Part shown: piece by piece, positions 15,617 through 22,830 of the stretch
Position numbering within the stretch: position 1 is the stretch's first letter
How the letters are laid out: every line of letters starts with the position of its first letter
Position numbers and translations under genes: made by a program
NCBI GenBank assembly: GCA_050942895.1
Contig: JBMNOE010000030.1
Coordinates: forward strand, 1 to 27,562
Length of the DNA stretch: 27,562 nt
Source of the DNA: JBNRMR01 sp050942895
Lineage (GTDB): Bacteria; Bacillota; Clostridia; Christensenellales; UBA1750
Reading direction: 5' to 3'
Notes under the pieces: generated by a model
Told to the model about the DNA's origin: nothing
Databases searched by the model: none
Seen by the model: only the letters and a program-made list of their open reading frames with translations

Positions 15617-16966
15617 TCATCGCCCAGCAGGGGGTTCTATCGAGGATATGACTTTTTTATAGAACTCTTTTTTGTCCAGCTTAATGTTAAAATATATTTC
15701 ATCCGCCAAAATGGCCTGGTATATCAGCATCGAAAGGCCGTTCATGGTTTCAAGGCCCAGCTTTTCCGCCTGAGACATCAGGCTTGTCACCGGCGGGCTG
15801 TAGACCATGTCACATACAAGGGCGCTTGCCGGCAGGGCTTTGAAAACCTCCGCCATGTCCCCAAGGCCGCCGCCAATGCCGGACATCTCCATGGGCAGCG
15901 TGTTTATGAATATATCGCAGCCCGCAGCGGACTCTTCAAGCGAAGGCATTGACAAATCCCCTCCATGGGCGAGGCTTTTCCCCGCAAGTGATACCGCCTT
16001 TTTAACCGCTTCCGGCCGCCTTCCGTGGACGCTGATGGCCCTTGCGCCTTCCTTTGCGGCCTGCAAAACAGCGCCCACCGCCGCGCCCCCTGTGCCCAGA
16101 ATCATCACATTGCTGCCTTTGTATTCCTTCCCTCGGTCATTTAGGGCCAGCGAAAAACCAAGCATGTCGGTGTTGAAGCCCAGCAACCTGCCCTCTTTTT
16201 TAACCACCGTGTTCACAGCGCCGCAGAGCATGGAATCGCCGTCAAAGCCGTCCAGCAGGGGCATAATATCCTGCTTGTGGGGGTGGGTCACGTTGAAGCC
16301 CTTCACCGGCAATTCCCGCGCCCTTTCAACAAAAGCCGCCAGTTCCCCCGGCCGCACCCAGCAGGGTATGTAGTCATCTTGAACTTCAAGGGCGCTGAAT
16401 ACCGCTTTGTGTATCGGCGGGGAAAGGCTGTGGGCTATCGGGTGGCCGATGACCGCGTAATCCTTTGCGATCAGCCGTGAGTTTATCAGCGCAATCAGCC
16501 CTGATACAGCTTCATCCTCGGAGCCGTTATTCTGAAAGACGATATCCGCCGATGAGAGGTATAAAGGCCTGCGCTGCTTTTCCATTTCGTATAGCTTTTT
16601 GGGGCCGTCTTTAAGCAATGGCCTTTCGGCGCAGCGGATATCTCCCATTATCATTTCAACGGGCCTGTCTATGAATACCACAAGCCCCCCCTGCTTCATC
16701 ATTTTGATGTTTTCCTCCCGAAGGACTATGCCGCCTCCCGTTGCGATCACGGCGTTTTCGCCTGCAAGGGCCTTTTTTAGCTGCCGGCTTTCGATCCCCC
16801 TGAAGCTATCCTCGCCCTTTAGCGAAAATATTTCCGCCACCGCCATCCCCTGGCTCTTAACGATCATATCGTCGATGTCAACATGGCGCATATTAAGGGC
16901 CTTTGCAAGCCTTGCCGCAAGGCTGCTCTTGCCGCTGCCGGAAAGCCCCGTAAGCAGTATGTTCAT
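15617..16966 (-). CDS. Fused shikimate kinase - shikimate dehydrogenase
   Basis: A single 449-aa chain carrying two shikimate-pathway enzymes. Residues 1-165 are shikimate kinase: P-loop GLSGSGKSS (7-15), DIDD (30-33), FRGIES with Arg56, GGG (77-79), and RPLL with Arg115 in the lid. Residues about 168-449 are shikimate dehydrogenase: GHPIAHSLSPPIH, NVTHPHK with the catalytic Lys231, GAVNTVV, NTDMLGF and the NADP-binding GTGGAA (291-296). Both halves are near normal length and all checked catalytic residues are present. There is no stop or obvious frameshift at the junction. The kinase is N-terminal, although it acts after the dehydrogenase. The start at 16966 overlaps the aroC stop as ATGA, preceded by GGAG. 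A longer reading to 17056 lies within aroC and is rejected. Confidence 0.93.
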   Translation of the reverse strand: MNILLTGLSGSGKSSLAARLAKALNMRHVDIDDMIVKSQGMAVAEIFSLKGEDSFRGIESRQLKKALAGENAVIATGGGIVLREENIKMMKQGGLVVFIDRPVEMIMGDIRCAERPLLKDGPKKLYEMEKQRRPLYLSSADIVFQNNGSEDEAVSGLIALINSRLIAKDYAVIGHPIAHSLSPPIHKAVFSALEVQDDYIPCWVRPGELAAFVERARELPVKGFNVTHPHKQDIMPLLDGFDGDSMLCGAVNTVVKKEGRLLGFNTDMLGFSLALNDRGKEYKGSNVMILGTGGAAVGAVLQAAKEGARAISVHGRRPEAVKKAVSLAGKSLAHGGDLSMPSLEESAAGCDIFINTLPMEMSGIGGGLGDMAEVFKALPASALVCDMVYSPPVTSLMSQAEKLGLETMNGLSMLIYQAILADEIYFNIKLDKKEFYKKVISSIEPPAGR

Positions 16967-18036
16967 ATGCTCCGCCCCCGCTGCTCCATCAGAAGATCCA
17001 GCAGGCACAGTGCCACAACGGACTCTATCACGGGCAGCGCCCTCGTGACTATGCATGGGTCATGCCGCCCGCCCGACGTTATCTTCACCGGCTCAAGGGT
17101 TTTGCCGTCCAGCGTGTCCTGCTCGATGGCGATGGTGGACGTGGGCTTTATGGCCGCTCTGAGGATTATCGGCATTCCGTTTGTTATGCCGCCTTGGATA
17201 CCCCCGGCGTTGTTCGTCAAGGTTTGAATTTTGCCGTCCTTAAATATGATCGCGTCGTTTGACTGGCTGCCCCGAAGCCTGCTGAGCGGAAAGCCCCCGC
17301 CGAATTCCACTCCTTTGACCGCCGGAACCGAAAACAAAAACCTTGCGATCTCGCTTTCGACGGAGCGGAAAAACGGCTCGCCCAGCCCCGCCGGTGCGCC
17401 GAATGCGGCGATCTCCACCACGCCGCCGACGGAATCGCCGTCCTCCTTGGCGGCAAGTATGGCGCTTTGCATCCTTTCGCCTGCTGCATCGTCAGCTACT
17501 GCAAAGCTTTTTTCTAAAATGCGCAAAAAGTCCTCGCGGCTTTTGCACAGGCCGTCCTCGATTCCCGCAATTTCCTTTATGCGCCCGAAAATGTCCAATC
17601 CCCTGCGGGCAAGTACCTGCCTTGCGATGGCCCCCGCAAAGACCAGCGGCGCTGTGATTCTGCCGGAAAAATGCCCGCCGCCGCGCATGTCAGCATGGCC
17701 GCCGTATTTTAAAAGGGCGGTCAAATCCGCGTGGCCCGGACGCAGCTTGCTGTCATAGTCCTGAGAGCGGGCGTCTTTGTTGAATATCACCGCGCCTATG
17801 GGCGAGCCGGTGGCTTTGCCATTGTGAAAGCCGCTTAAAATCTCCACGCTGTCGGCTTCAGTTCTGGGAGTGGTCAGGGCGCTCTGGCCGGGCGCGCGCC
17901 TTTTCATCTGCGCCTCCACCGCCGAAAGGTCGATCTCCTCCCCGGCGGGAAGGCCGTCGATCACCACGCCGATTCCCCGGCCGTGGGATTCACCGAATAT
18001 AGAGAGCCTGAGCATATTTCCCCATGTTCCTGCCAT
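16963..18036 (-). CDS. aroC: Chorismate synthase
   Basis: Last common step, converting EPSP to chorismate with reduced FMN. The protein is 357 aa. Typical blocks are the N-terminal WGNMLRLSIFGESHG (5-19), RRAPGQS, RPGHADLTALLKYG, DMRGGGHFSGR, and the C-terminal GRHDPCIVTRALPVIES. The start at 18036 has an AAGGAGG site 9 nt upstream and lies 1 bp after the aroA stop. The in-frame ATG at 18057 would overlap aroA and precede that site. The enzyme needs reduced flavin; no flavin reductase is fused. Confidence 0.96.
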   Translation of the reverse strand: MAGTWGNMLRLSIFGESHGRGIGVVIDGLPAGEEIDLSAVEAQMKRRAPGQSALTTPRTEADSVEILSGFHNGKATGSPIGAVIFNKDARSQDYDSKLRPGHADLTALLKYGGHADMRGGGHFSGRITAPLVFAGAIARQVLARRGLDIFGRIKEIAGIEDGLCKSREDFLRILEKSFAVADDAAGERMQSAILAAKEDGDSVGGVVEIAAFGAPAGLGEPFFRSVESEIARFLFSVPAVKGVEFGGGFPLSRLRGSQSNDAIIFKDGKIQTLTNNAGGIQGGITNGMPIILRAAIKPTSTIAIEQDTLDGKTLEPVKITSGGRHDPCIVTRALPVIESVVALCLLDLLMEQRGRSI

Positions 18037-18037
18037 A

Positions 18038-19288
18038 CTACACATCCTCCTTTTCAAAATCCGCCCAGAAGTTCGGATAGGATTTCTTCACGCTTTCCCA
18101 TCCGGTGAGCCTCACCTGTTCCTTACAGCGAAGCGATGCCAGGGCCACCGCCATTGCTATACGGTGGTCGTTGCAGGCATCCGCGCTGCCACCCTTGAGC
18201 ATTTCTTTGCCCCTTATGACGAGGCCGTCCTCAAACTCCTCAATGTCCGCGCCCAAGGCGCCAAGCTGCACGGCCAAAGCCCTTAAGCGGTCGCTTTCCT
18301 TAATGCGCAGCCTTGCCGCATCCACAATTTTGCTTTCCCCCTGGCAAAAACAGCAGAGCGCGGCGATGGGCGGCACCAGATCGGGGATCTGGGCGGCGCT
18401 GACGGTGACTGCCCTGAGCCTTTCTGCGCCGGCTGAAATCAGGCCGTCCTTCCGCGTGATTTTAGCGCCCATATCCTCAAGCACCCGTAAAATTGCCCTG
18501 TCGCCCTGAAGAGAGTTTTCATCAAGGCCGGCGCAGGAAACATCGCGCCCCAAAGCTGATGCTCCCAGAAAAAACGCCGCCTGAGAGTAATCCCCCTCCA
18601 CTTTGCAGCTATTTACAGGCATATAGCGCTGTCCGCCCCTGATAACATAGCCTCTTTCATGGCTATTAACGCTAACGCTGAAGCGGGACATCATGCTAAT
18701 AGTCATGTCCACATAGGCTTTTGATTCCAGCGGCGTGGTCAGCAGTATTTCGCTGTCGCCAAAGGCCATTGGCAGGGCCAGCAGCAGCCCCGAAACAAAC
18801 TGGGAGCTGACGTCGCCCGCCAGGGAGTAACTGCCGCTTTTAAGCTTCCCGGAGATCCTTGCGCCCCCCTCTCCTTGGGAGAAATCCACGCCGGACTTTT
18901 TAAAAATATGGGCGTACGCGCCAAGGGGTCTTTCCATCAGGCGCCCGCGGCCCGTGAAAGTCACCGACTTTCCCAAAACCGCAGCTATCGGCAAAAGGAA
19001 GCGCAAAGTGGAGCCGGACTCGCTGCAATCAATTTTCTCATCCGTCTCTTTGCCGCCATAGGCGACGGCGGAAACATCATCGCCTTCCCTACAAAAGCGA
19101 AAACCCAACCCTTTCATGGCGCTCAAAGTAGCGTCGATATCCTGGGAGTTTCCAGGGGACTTTATCAGCGTTCGACCGCCCTTCGAAGCCAGCGCCCCGC
19201 AGATGATGGCCCTGTGGCCCATGCTCTTTGACGGCGGAACCTGTACAATCCCCTTCGGCCCGCCCCTTATGATCTTCGCATCAGGCAT
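18038..19288 (-). CDS. aroA: 3-phosphoshikimate 1-carboxyvinyltransferase (EPSP synthase)
   Basis: Joins PEP to shikimate-3-phosphate. The length is 416 aa. Family motifs are PPSKS (Lys21, Ser22), EGDYSQAAFF (231-240), SLQGDRAI, IPDLVP with the catalytic Asp303, RIKESDRL (328-335), NDHRIAM (373-379) and KKSYPNFW. The PEP-site loop reads ESGSTLRF (90-97) in place of the NAGTAxRP of plant and E. coli class I enzymes, as in many Clostridia, so glyphosate sensitivity cannot be assumed from class I. The ATG overlaps the end of aroB by 8 bp, so translation is coupled. Confidence 0.96.
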   Translation of the reverse strand: MPDAKIIRGGPKGIVQVPPSKSMGHRAIICGALASKGGRTLIKSPGNSQDIDATLSAMKGLGFRFCREGDDVSAVAYGGKETDEKIDCSESGSTLRFLLPIAAVLGKSVTFTGRGRLMERPLGAYAHIFKKSGVDFSQGEGGARISGKLKSGSYSLAGDVSSQFVSGLLLALPMAFGDSEILLTTPLESKAYVDMTISMMSRFSVSVNSHERGYVIRGGQRYMPVNSCKVEGDYSQAAFFLGASALGRDVSCAGLDENSLQGDRAILRVLEDMGAKITRKDGLISAGAERLRAVTVSAAQIPDLVPPIAALCCFCQGESKIVDAARLRIKESDRLRALAVQLGALGADIEEFEDGLVIRGKEMLKGGSADACNDHRIAMAVALASLRCKEQVRLTGWESVKKSYPNFWADFEKEDV

Positions 19289-20348
19289 TTTCCCACATCC
19301 TTTCCATCAGAGAAGAAAGCTCCTGGCGCGACATTTTCCTAACGCCCGCCTCCCCTAATCGCTTCAGCAAAATCAGATTCAATGCGCCATTTTCATTCTT
19401 TTTATCACTCATCATTGCGCTGATTATCTCCTCGTTTGAATAAGGGGCTGAAACAGGCAGCCGAAATTCCTTCAGCTTTTTTTCTATCTTTTCAAAAGCG
19501 CCCGGCTCAGTAAAGCCCTCCGCTTCCCCCGCCTTTGCTGCCATGGCCATGCCGATGGCAACTCCTTCGCCATGAAGAAACTTCTTAAACCCACCAAGGG
19601 CTTCGATGGCGTGGCCGAATGTATGGCCGAAGTTCAGCAGCATCCTAAGGCCCCTGTCCAGTTCGTCGGTCTCCACCACCCGGCGCTTTATATCGCAGCA
19701 CTCGAATATTATGCTCTCGATATCCCCCGCCGATTTTTCCGGGCTTTCAAGGCGCTCAAAGAGTTCGCGTGAAAGTATTGCGCCATATTTTATGATCTCC
19801 GCCCAGCCGCAGCCCCACTCCCTTTCCGGCAAAGTTTCAAGCAAAGCTGTGTCAATCAACACCTTTACCGGTTGATGGAACGCCCCCACCAGGTTTTTAC
19901 CCTCAGGGATATTGATGGCCGTTTTGCCGCCGATGCTGGAGTCCACCTGGGCCAGCAATGTAGTGGGAATCTGCACATATGAAACGCCCCGCATGTATGT
20001 GGCCGCCGCAAAGCCGCATATATCGCCCACGACGCCGCCGCCAAAGGCTATCAGCAGATCATTCCTGCTGAATTGCGCCCTTGCCAGCGCGCCGTGTATT
20101 GCAGCCAAGCTTTCAAAGGACTTTGACTCCTCCCCCGCCTTAAGGACGATAACCTGCCGGGAAATGCCCGTTTCATCAAGGAGCTTTTCCATCCTTTCCC
20201 CGTGGATTCTAAAAACATTCTCGTCCGTCACCAGGGCCAGCTTGCCGCAAGCAAGGCCGGTCACCGCATTCGGGATTTCCCCCAGCGCGTCTTTGCCGAT
20301 CAGTATCTCGTAGCTGTTTTTGCCAAGCCCCACCTTCAGTTCTCTCAT
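19281..20348 (-). CDS. aroB: 3-dehydroquinate synthase
   Basis: Second shikimate-pathway enzyme, cyclising DAHP with transient use of NAD+ and a divalent metal. It has 355 aa. Visible motifs are the NAD-binding GGGVVGD (103-109), ATYMRGVSYVQIPTTLLAQVDSSIGGKTAIN, and NFGHTFGHAIE. Glu184, His242 and His259 are in the right places for the metal ligands. It is the first structural gene after the Phe/Tyr attenuator. The stop overlaps the aroA start by 8 bp. The attenuator terminator ends about 60 bp upstream of its ATG. Confidence 0.96.
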   Translation of the reverse strand: MRELKVGLGKNSYEILIGKDALGEIPNAVTGLACGKLALVTDENVFRIHGERMEKLLDETGISRQVIVLKAGEESKSFESLAAIHGALARAQFSRNDLLIAFGGGVVGDICGFAAATYMRGVSYVQIPTTLLAQVDSSIGGKTAINIPEGKNLVGAFHQPVKVLIDTALLETLPEREWGCGWAEIIKYGAILSRELFERLESPEKSAGDIESIIFECCDIKRRVVETDELDRGLRMLLNFGHTFGHAIEALGGFKKFLHGEGVAIGMAMAAKAGEAEGFTEPGAFEKIEKKLKEFRLPVSAPYSNEEIISAMMSDKKNENGALNLILLKRLGEAGVRKMSRQELSSLMERMWENA

Positions 20349-20409
20349 TGCGACACCTCATGCACATTAGCTTTCCTGTATTTGCAACAAATTTGCGAAA
20401 CCACAAAAA

Positions 20410-20448
20410 ACAAAAAGCGAGAGGATTCAGATTCATGAACCCTCTCGC
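20410..20448 (-). terminator. Attenuator terminator upstream of aroB
   Basis: On the minus strand GCGAGAGGGTTCA pairs with TGAATCCTCTCGC: 13 bp with a single G-T wobble and a 6-nt loop. It is followed by TTTTTGTTTTTTG. It lies between a short leader reading frame and aroB on the same strand, with no other gene to terminate except the leader itself. Confidence 0.9.
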
Positions 20449-20477
20449 CGATATTTCTCAGGCTGGTTTGATATTAT

Positions 20478-20597
20478 TCAAACATTGGTAAGTCCATGAA
20501 AGGCTCTATTATTTTTGCAGTAAAAATAGCCGAAACCAAAATAGTTCCTGCTAAAGCTAAAATAATAGGACTTAATGATGGACAAAACAGCGGACAT
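20478..20597 (-). CDS. Aromatic-rich attenuator leader peptide
   Basis: A 39-aa frame starting MSAVLSIIKS and then rich in aromatics: residues 11-26 contain Tyr11, Tyr12, Phe13, Phe15, Tyr19, Phe20, Phe22, Tyr24, Phe25 and Tyr26. There is no Trp. It ends AFHGLTNV. The ATG has an AAGGGG site 6-7 nt upstream. The same frame is open up to 20660, but that start has no ribosome-binding site and lies at or before the predicted transcription start. The peptide has no signal or domain; its likely role is to be translated as a sensor of Phe- and Tyr-tRNA charging, like the pheA leader of enterobacteria. Confidence 0.85.
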   Translation of the reverse strand: MSAVLSIIKSYYFSFSRNYFGFGYFYCKNNRAFHGLTNV

Positions 20598-20648
20598 TTC
20601 TAACCCCTTCGCCGCAAACCATGAAAGCGGCTGATATAATTGTCTACT

Positions 20649-20676
20649 AGTATAACCCAATGCGGAAAAAAATCAA
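20649..20676 (-). promoter_or_regulatory. Sigma-A promoter of the aromatic leader/aroB operon
   Basis: -35 TTGATT (20671-20676) and -10 TATACT (20649-20654) separated by 16 bp. It lies just after the tyrA stop, which gives the operon its own start in addition to any read-through from tyrA. Confidence 0.75.
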
Positions 20677-20688
20677 GCTTTTTCTTTT

Positions 20689-21528
20689 TTACTTTTCCGC
20701 CCGGTTTAGCTGCTCTTTGATTATCCGGCCCTGGCGCAGCATTTCGCACAGAGTGTTTTCGTCCTTTTCGTCGATGGCTTTTTTAAACTCATTCAGCTTT
20801 GTTATAAGTTGATCAAGCTGCAGCGAGAGAAAATCCGTGTTGCACAGGAAAAGCTCAGTCCACATTTGCTCGTGCAGCTTCGCCACCCGCGTCATATCCC
20901 TGAAACTGCCGGCGCTAAAGCCCGCGTGGCGCAAGGAGGCCGGGTTTTGCACGTATGCGCTGGAAACGATGTGGGCCATCTGGGAGGTCAGGGCGATCAT
21001 CTCATCGTGCTCCTCAGGGGTGGTATATGTGATGCCGCCAAAGCCCAGGCGAAGGAAGAAAAGCTCCGCCAAAAGGCAGTGGCTCTTTGATATGCCCTCA
21101 GGCGGCGTCAATATCATGCTTGCGCCGTTGAACAGCTCCGCGTCGGATGCGTCAAAGCCGGAGAACTCCCGCCCCGCCATGGGATGTCCGCCTATATAAA
21201 CCGCGTCCTTGCCAGAGATGATCTGCTCAATCTCGCTGCAAACGCTGCGCTTCACGCCGCAAATATCCACCAGCATGCAGCCCGAAGGGATATCGCCTAC
21301 ATTTTGGCGAACAAAATCCACCGCCGCCCTGGGATAAAGCGCTATCAAAATAAGATCGGTGTCCGGGGGTATCTTCTGCGCCCTTTCATCGATTGCACCG
21401 CAGGTCAGAGCCTTTTTTATGACTTCGTCGGACATATCCCAGCCGGCCACGATGTCGCCCGTCTTTGTTTTTATCGCCTTGGCAAACGAGCCGCCCATCA
21501 GCCCCAAGCCCACTATCAATACTTTCAT
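20689..21528 (-). CDS. tyrA: Prephenate dehydrogenase
   Basis: Oxidatively decarboxylates prephenate to 4-hydroxyphenylpyruvate, the route to tyrosine. The 279 aa comprise an N-terminal Rossmann domain with GLGLMGG (7-13) and a helical dimerisation domain. Catalytic His115 lies in GGHPMAG. There is no fused chorismate mutase or ACT domain, so feedback control at the protein level is not obvious. The ATG has a GGAGG site. It has its own promoter and lies upstream of the attenuator, so it escapes attenuation although it can feed transcription into it. Arogenate as a substrate cannot be excluded by sequence. Confidence 0.94.
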   Translation of the reverse strand: MKVLIVGLGLMGGSFAKAIKTKTGDIVAGWDMSDEVIKKALTCGAIDERAQKIPPDTDLILIALYPRAAVDFVRQNVGDIPSGCMLVDICGVKRSVCSEIEQIISGKDAVYIGGHPMAGREFSGFDASDAELFNGASMILTPPEGISKSHCLLAELFFLRLGFGGITYTTPEEHDEMIALTSQMAHIVSSAYVQNPASLRHAGFSAGSFRDMTRVAKLHEQMWTELFLCNTDFLSLQLDQLITKLNEFKKAIDEKDENTLCEMLRQGRIIKEQLNRAEK

Positions 21529-21548
21529 TTGAACCTCCGGAAATTAAA

Positions 21549-21590
21549 AACTGCGCCGTTAAAATTGTTGTGTAACAATATAGCGCAGTT
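21549..21590 (-). repeat. Nested inverted repeat overlapping the tyrA promoter
   Basis: Outer arms AACTGCGC and GCGCAGTT match perfectly over 8 bp. Inside lies ATTGTTACACAACAAT, a 6-bp inverted repeat with a 4-nt centre. The minus strand continues TTTTTAATTT after the outer arm, so it can serve as an intrinsic terminator for the gene at 21613-21951. Its 5' arm is inside the spacer of the tyrA promoter and its centre covers the start site, so a role as an operator is also possible. Confidence 0.6.
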
Positions 21591-21605
21591 CCTTTAAAAT
21601 GTCAA
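21577..21605 (-). promoter_or_regulatory. Sigma-A promoter of tyrA
   Basis: -35 TTGACA (21600-21605) and -10 TATATT (21577-21582) with 17-bp spacing. It lies in the 84 bp between the DsrE-like gene and tyrA. Confidence 0.82.
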
Positions 21606-21612
21606 TGTTTGA

Positions 21613-21951
21613 CTACATGCTAACTATCCTGAAGCCCTTTTCGATGTACTCTTTCATTCCTGCGTGGCCCGACATATCCTCCAGCATTTCAATGCCAAGC
21701 GCCGCGTTTTGCTCGTATACGCCCATGACCTTTGAGCAGGCCAGGCATACTCCCGCGATCAGCCCCGCCGACTTCGCTTTTTTATAGAGGGGGTTCCCTT
21801 CGCCCTCAAAAATGGAGGGCAGTTTCACAGACGCTCCTTCGAAGATAATCCTCACTTCGCAGCCGCTTGAAGCCAGATCAAGCGCATTCAACAAAACATG
21901 CTGGAAGCACATTTTCTCCCCCGTCATGCCATAGAACAATATTTTTTCCAT
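21613..21951 (-). CDS. DsrE-like small cytoplasmic protein
   Basis: A 112-aa protein with the alternating strand/helix pattern of the DsrE/DsrF-like fold: MEKILFYGMTGEKMCFQHVLLNALDLASSG, then CEVRIIFEGASVKL, and a C-terminal KEYIEKGFRIVSM. A Cys-Leu-Ala-Cys pair (Cys69, Cys72) in GVCLACSKVMG occupies the position where several DsrE relatives carry a reactive cysteine, so sulfur or thiol chemistry is possible but not shown. The start has a GAGGAG site. It is a single-gene transcript with its own promoter. No link to its aromatic neighbours is evident. Confidence 0.7.
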   Translation of the reverse strand: MEKILFYGMTGEKMCFQHVLLNALDLASSGCEVRIIFEGASVKLPSIFEGEGNPLYKKAKSAGLIAGVCLACSKVMGVYEQNAALGIEMLEDMSGHAGMKEYIEKGFRIVSM

Positions 21952-21990
21952 GCCCTGCTCCTCTCATTTCAGCTCTCATTTTTTAATAAT

Positions 21991-22019
21991 ATTATAACAT
22001 GCCAACCCAAAACCAGCAA
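21991..22019 (-). promoter_or_regulatory. Promoter of the DsrE-like gene
   Basis: -10 TATAAT (21991-21996) with TGT extension; -35 TTGCTG (22014-22019) at 17-bp spacing. Confidence 0.65.
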
Positions 22020-22096
22020 CGCCGCTCCATTCTTTATAAAAATCAAATCCTGAAATTCCGCTTAAGCAGCAAGATTCCGCGATAGTTTTATTTGCT

Positions 22097-22227
22097 CCCA
22101 CTCCTTAGATGTTTCCTTGTATCGTGGTATTTACTCTATTTAAGCGGTTTTCTGTATCAGAATTATTCGTTTTTTCCGTATAATTTGCTGTTTTCAGAGT
22201 TTATATCACCAAAAAATCATCATGCCT
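22097..22227. repeat. Diverged direct repeat, copy 1
   Basis: About 130 bp matching copy 2 at 23073-23190 in the same orientation. Shared blocks include CACTCCT, AGATG, TCCTT, ATCGT-GTATTT, a GCGGTTTTC/ACGGTTTTC block, and AAAAAATCATCA near the end. It lies just past the 3' end of the integrase relic. On the minus strand each copy contains a ribosome-binding-site-like AAGGA. Confidence 0.7.
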
Positions 22228-22245
22228 TTTGCGAGCGGGCATATC

Positions 22246-22700
22246 CTAATCATCTCTCCACTTTGGATTTATCAATTCATACAGCAACGCGACCATGTCA
22301 CCCGCCATGCCGGTTTGGATACAGATGCCCGCAGGCGCGTAACGTGTTCTCCACGCCGGACGCATCGCAGCCCCGCCGCATGGCAGCATGAAAATGCTCT
22401 TTCGTAGTGTATGTGAACAGCCGGTCACCGGGCTGATGATCGTAAAGGCACGAGATTTAGCCCAACAGCGCCCGAAGTGCGCAGGCAGGAACGGGAACCA
22501 TCCGCTTGCTCTTGTCGGTCTTTGACTCATGTATGGTCGGAACACAGACGTCCCTATGACGTTTTCCGGGTTGCGTTCTTCAAGGCCGCTCTCCTTTCGT
22601 AGGCCTTTACACACTGCGACACCCGCCCTACTCCCGAGTGAACCGCTGGAACTCTTCCTCATCCACAAGACAAAACCCTCCGAACTCATCACATCAACGC
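22246..22700 (-). pseudogene. Tyrosine recombinase (phage-type integrase) remnant
   Basis: No intact frame, but fragments in several minus-strand frames line up with integrases of phage and conjugative elements: DEEEFQRF near 22640-22665; SKTDKSKRMVPVPACALRALL (22461-22527), which is the usual KTxxSxRxIPLP segment; YDHQPGDRLF; FHAAMRRGCDASGV; and HLYPNRHGG. Stop codons interrupt these frames, and at least one frameshift precedes the C-terminal MVALLYELINP. The HDLRHSHA and LGHE segments, which carry catalytic Arg and His, are missing between ASGV and HLYPN, as is the usual TYSH context. The gene is dead. A 186-aa open frame here reads a different frame and is a coincidental ORF over the relic. 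Confidence 0.75.
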
Positions 22701-22830
22701 GAATGATTTCACCGGCCAGCATATCGCCCGGAAGCATATGGGCCTCCGCTGAAAAATCTCCTCCGGTCATGTTTTTAATCGCCATTTCCTCGGCCGGCAA
22801 GTTCAATTATTATATGATTACATTGCATCG

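Larger units (their letters stand above)
20410..20642 (-). promoter_or_regulatory. Phe/Tyr ribosome-mediated transcription attenuator
   Basis: Leader RNA of the aromatic operon. Elements in order: predicted start near 20642; a GCCGC/GCGGC hairpin (20611-20631); a ribosome-binding site (20604-20609); a 39-codon aromatic-rich peptide (20478-20597); a possible protector hairpin over the Tyr-Phe-Tyr codons (20502-20531, GGCT/AGCC plus ATTTTT/AAAAAT); an antiterminator strand TTCATGGACTT (20490-20500); and a terminator (20417-20448). The antiterminator strand can pair with GGGTTCATGAA in the terminator 5' arm over 11 positions, 3 of them G-T. Inference: low charged tRNA-Tyr or tRNA-Phe stalls the ribosome before this strand, leaving it free to block termination. 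A ribosome that reaches the stop codon covers it and the terminator forms. Confidence 0.82.

Noticed and set aside
20598..20660. Longer form of the leader peptide starting at 20660, adding a Trp and two Tyr
   Set aside because: The start has no ribosome-binding site and lies at or before the predicted transcription start near 20642.
22246..22806. 186-aa open frame on the minus strand as a new gene
   Set aside because: Integrase-like peptides are found in other frames over the same DNA, with stops and shifts. The open frame is accidental and has no family resemblance of its own.
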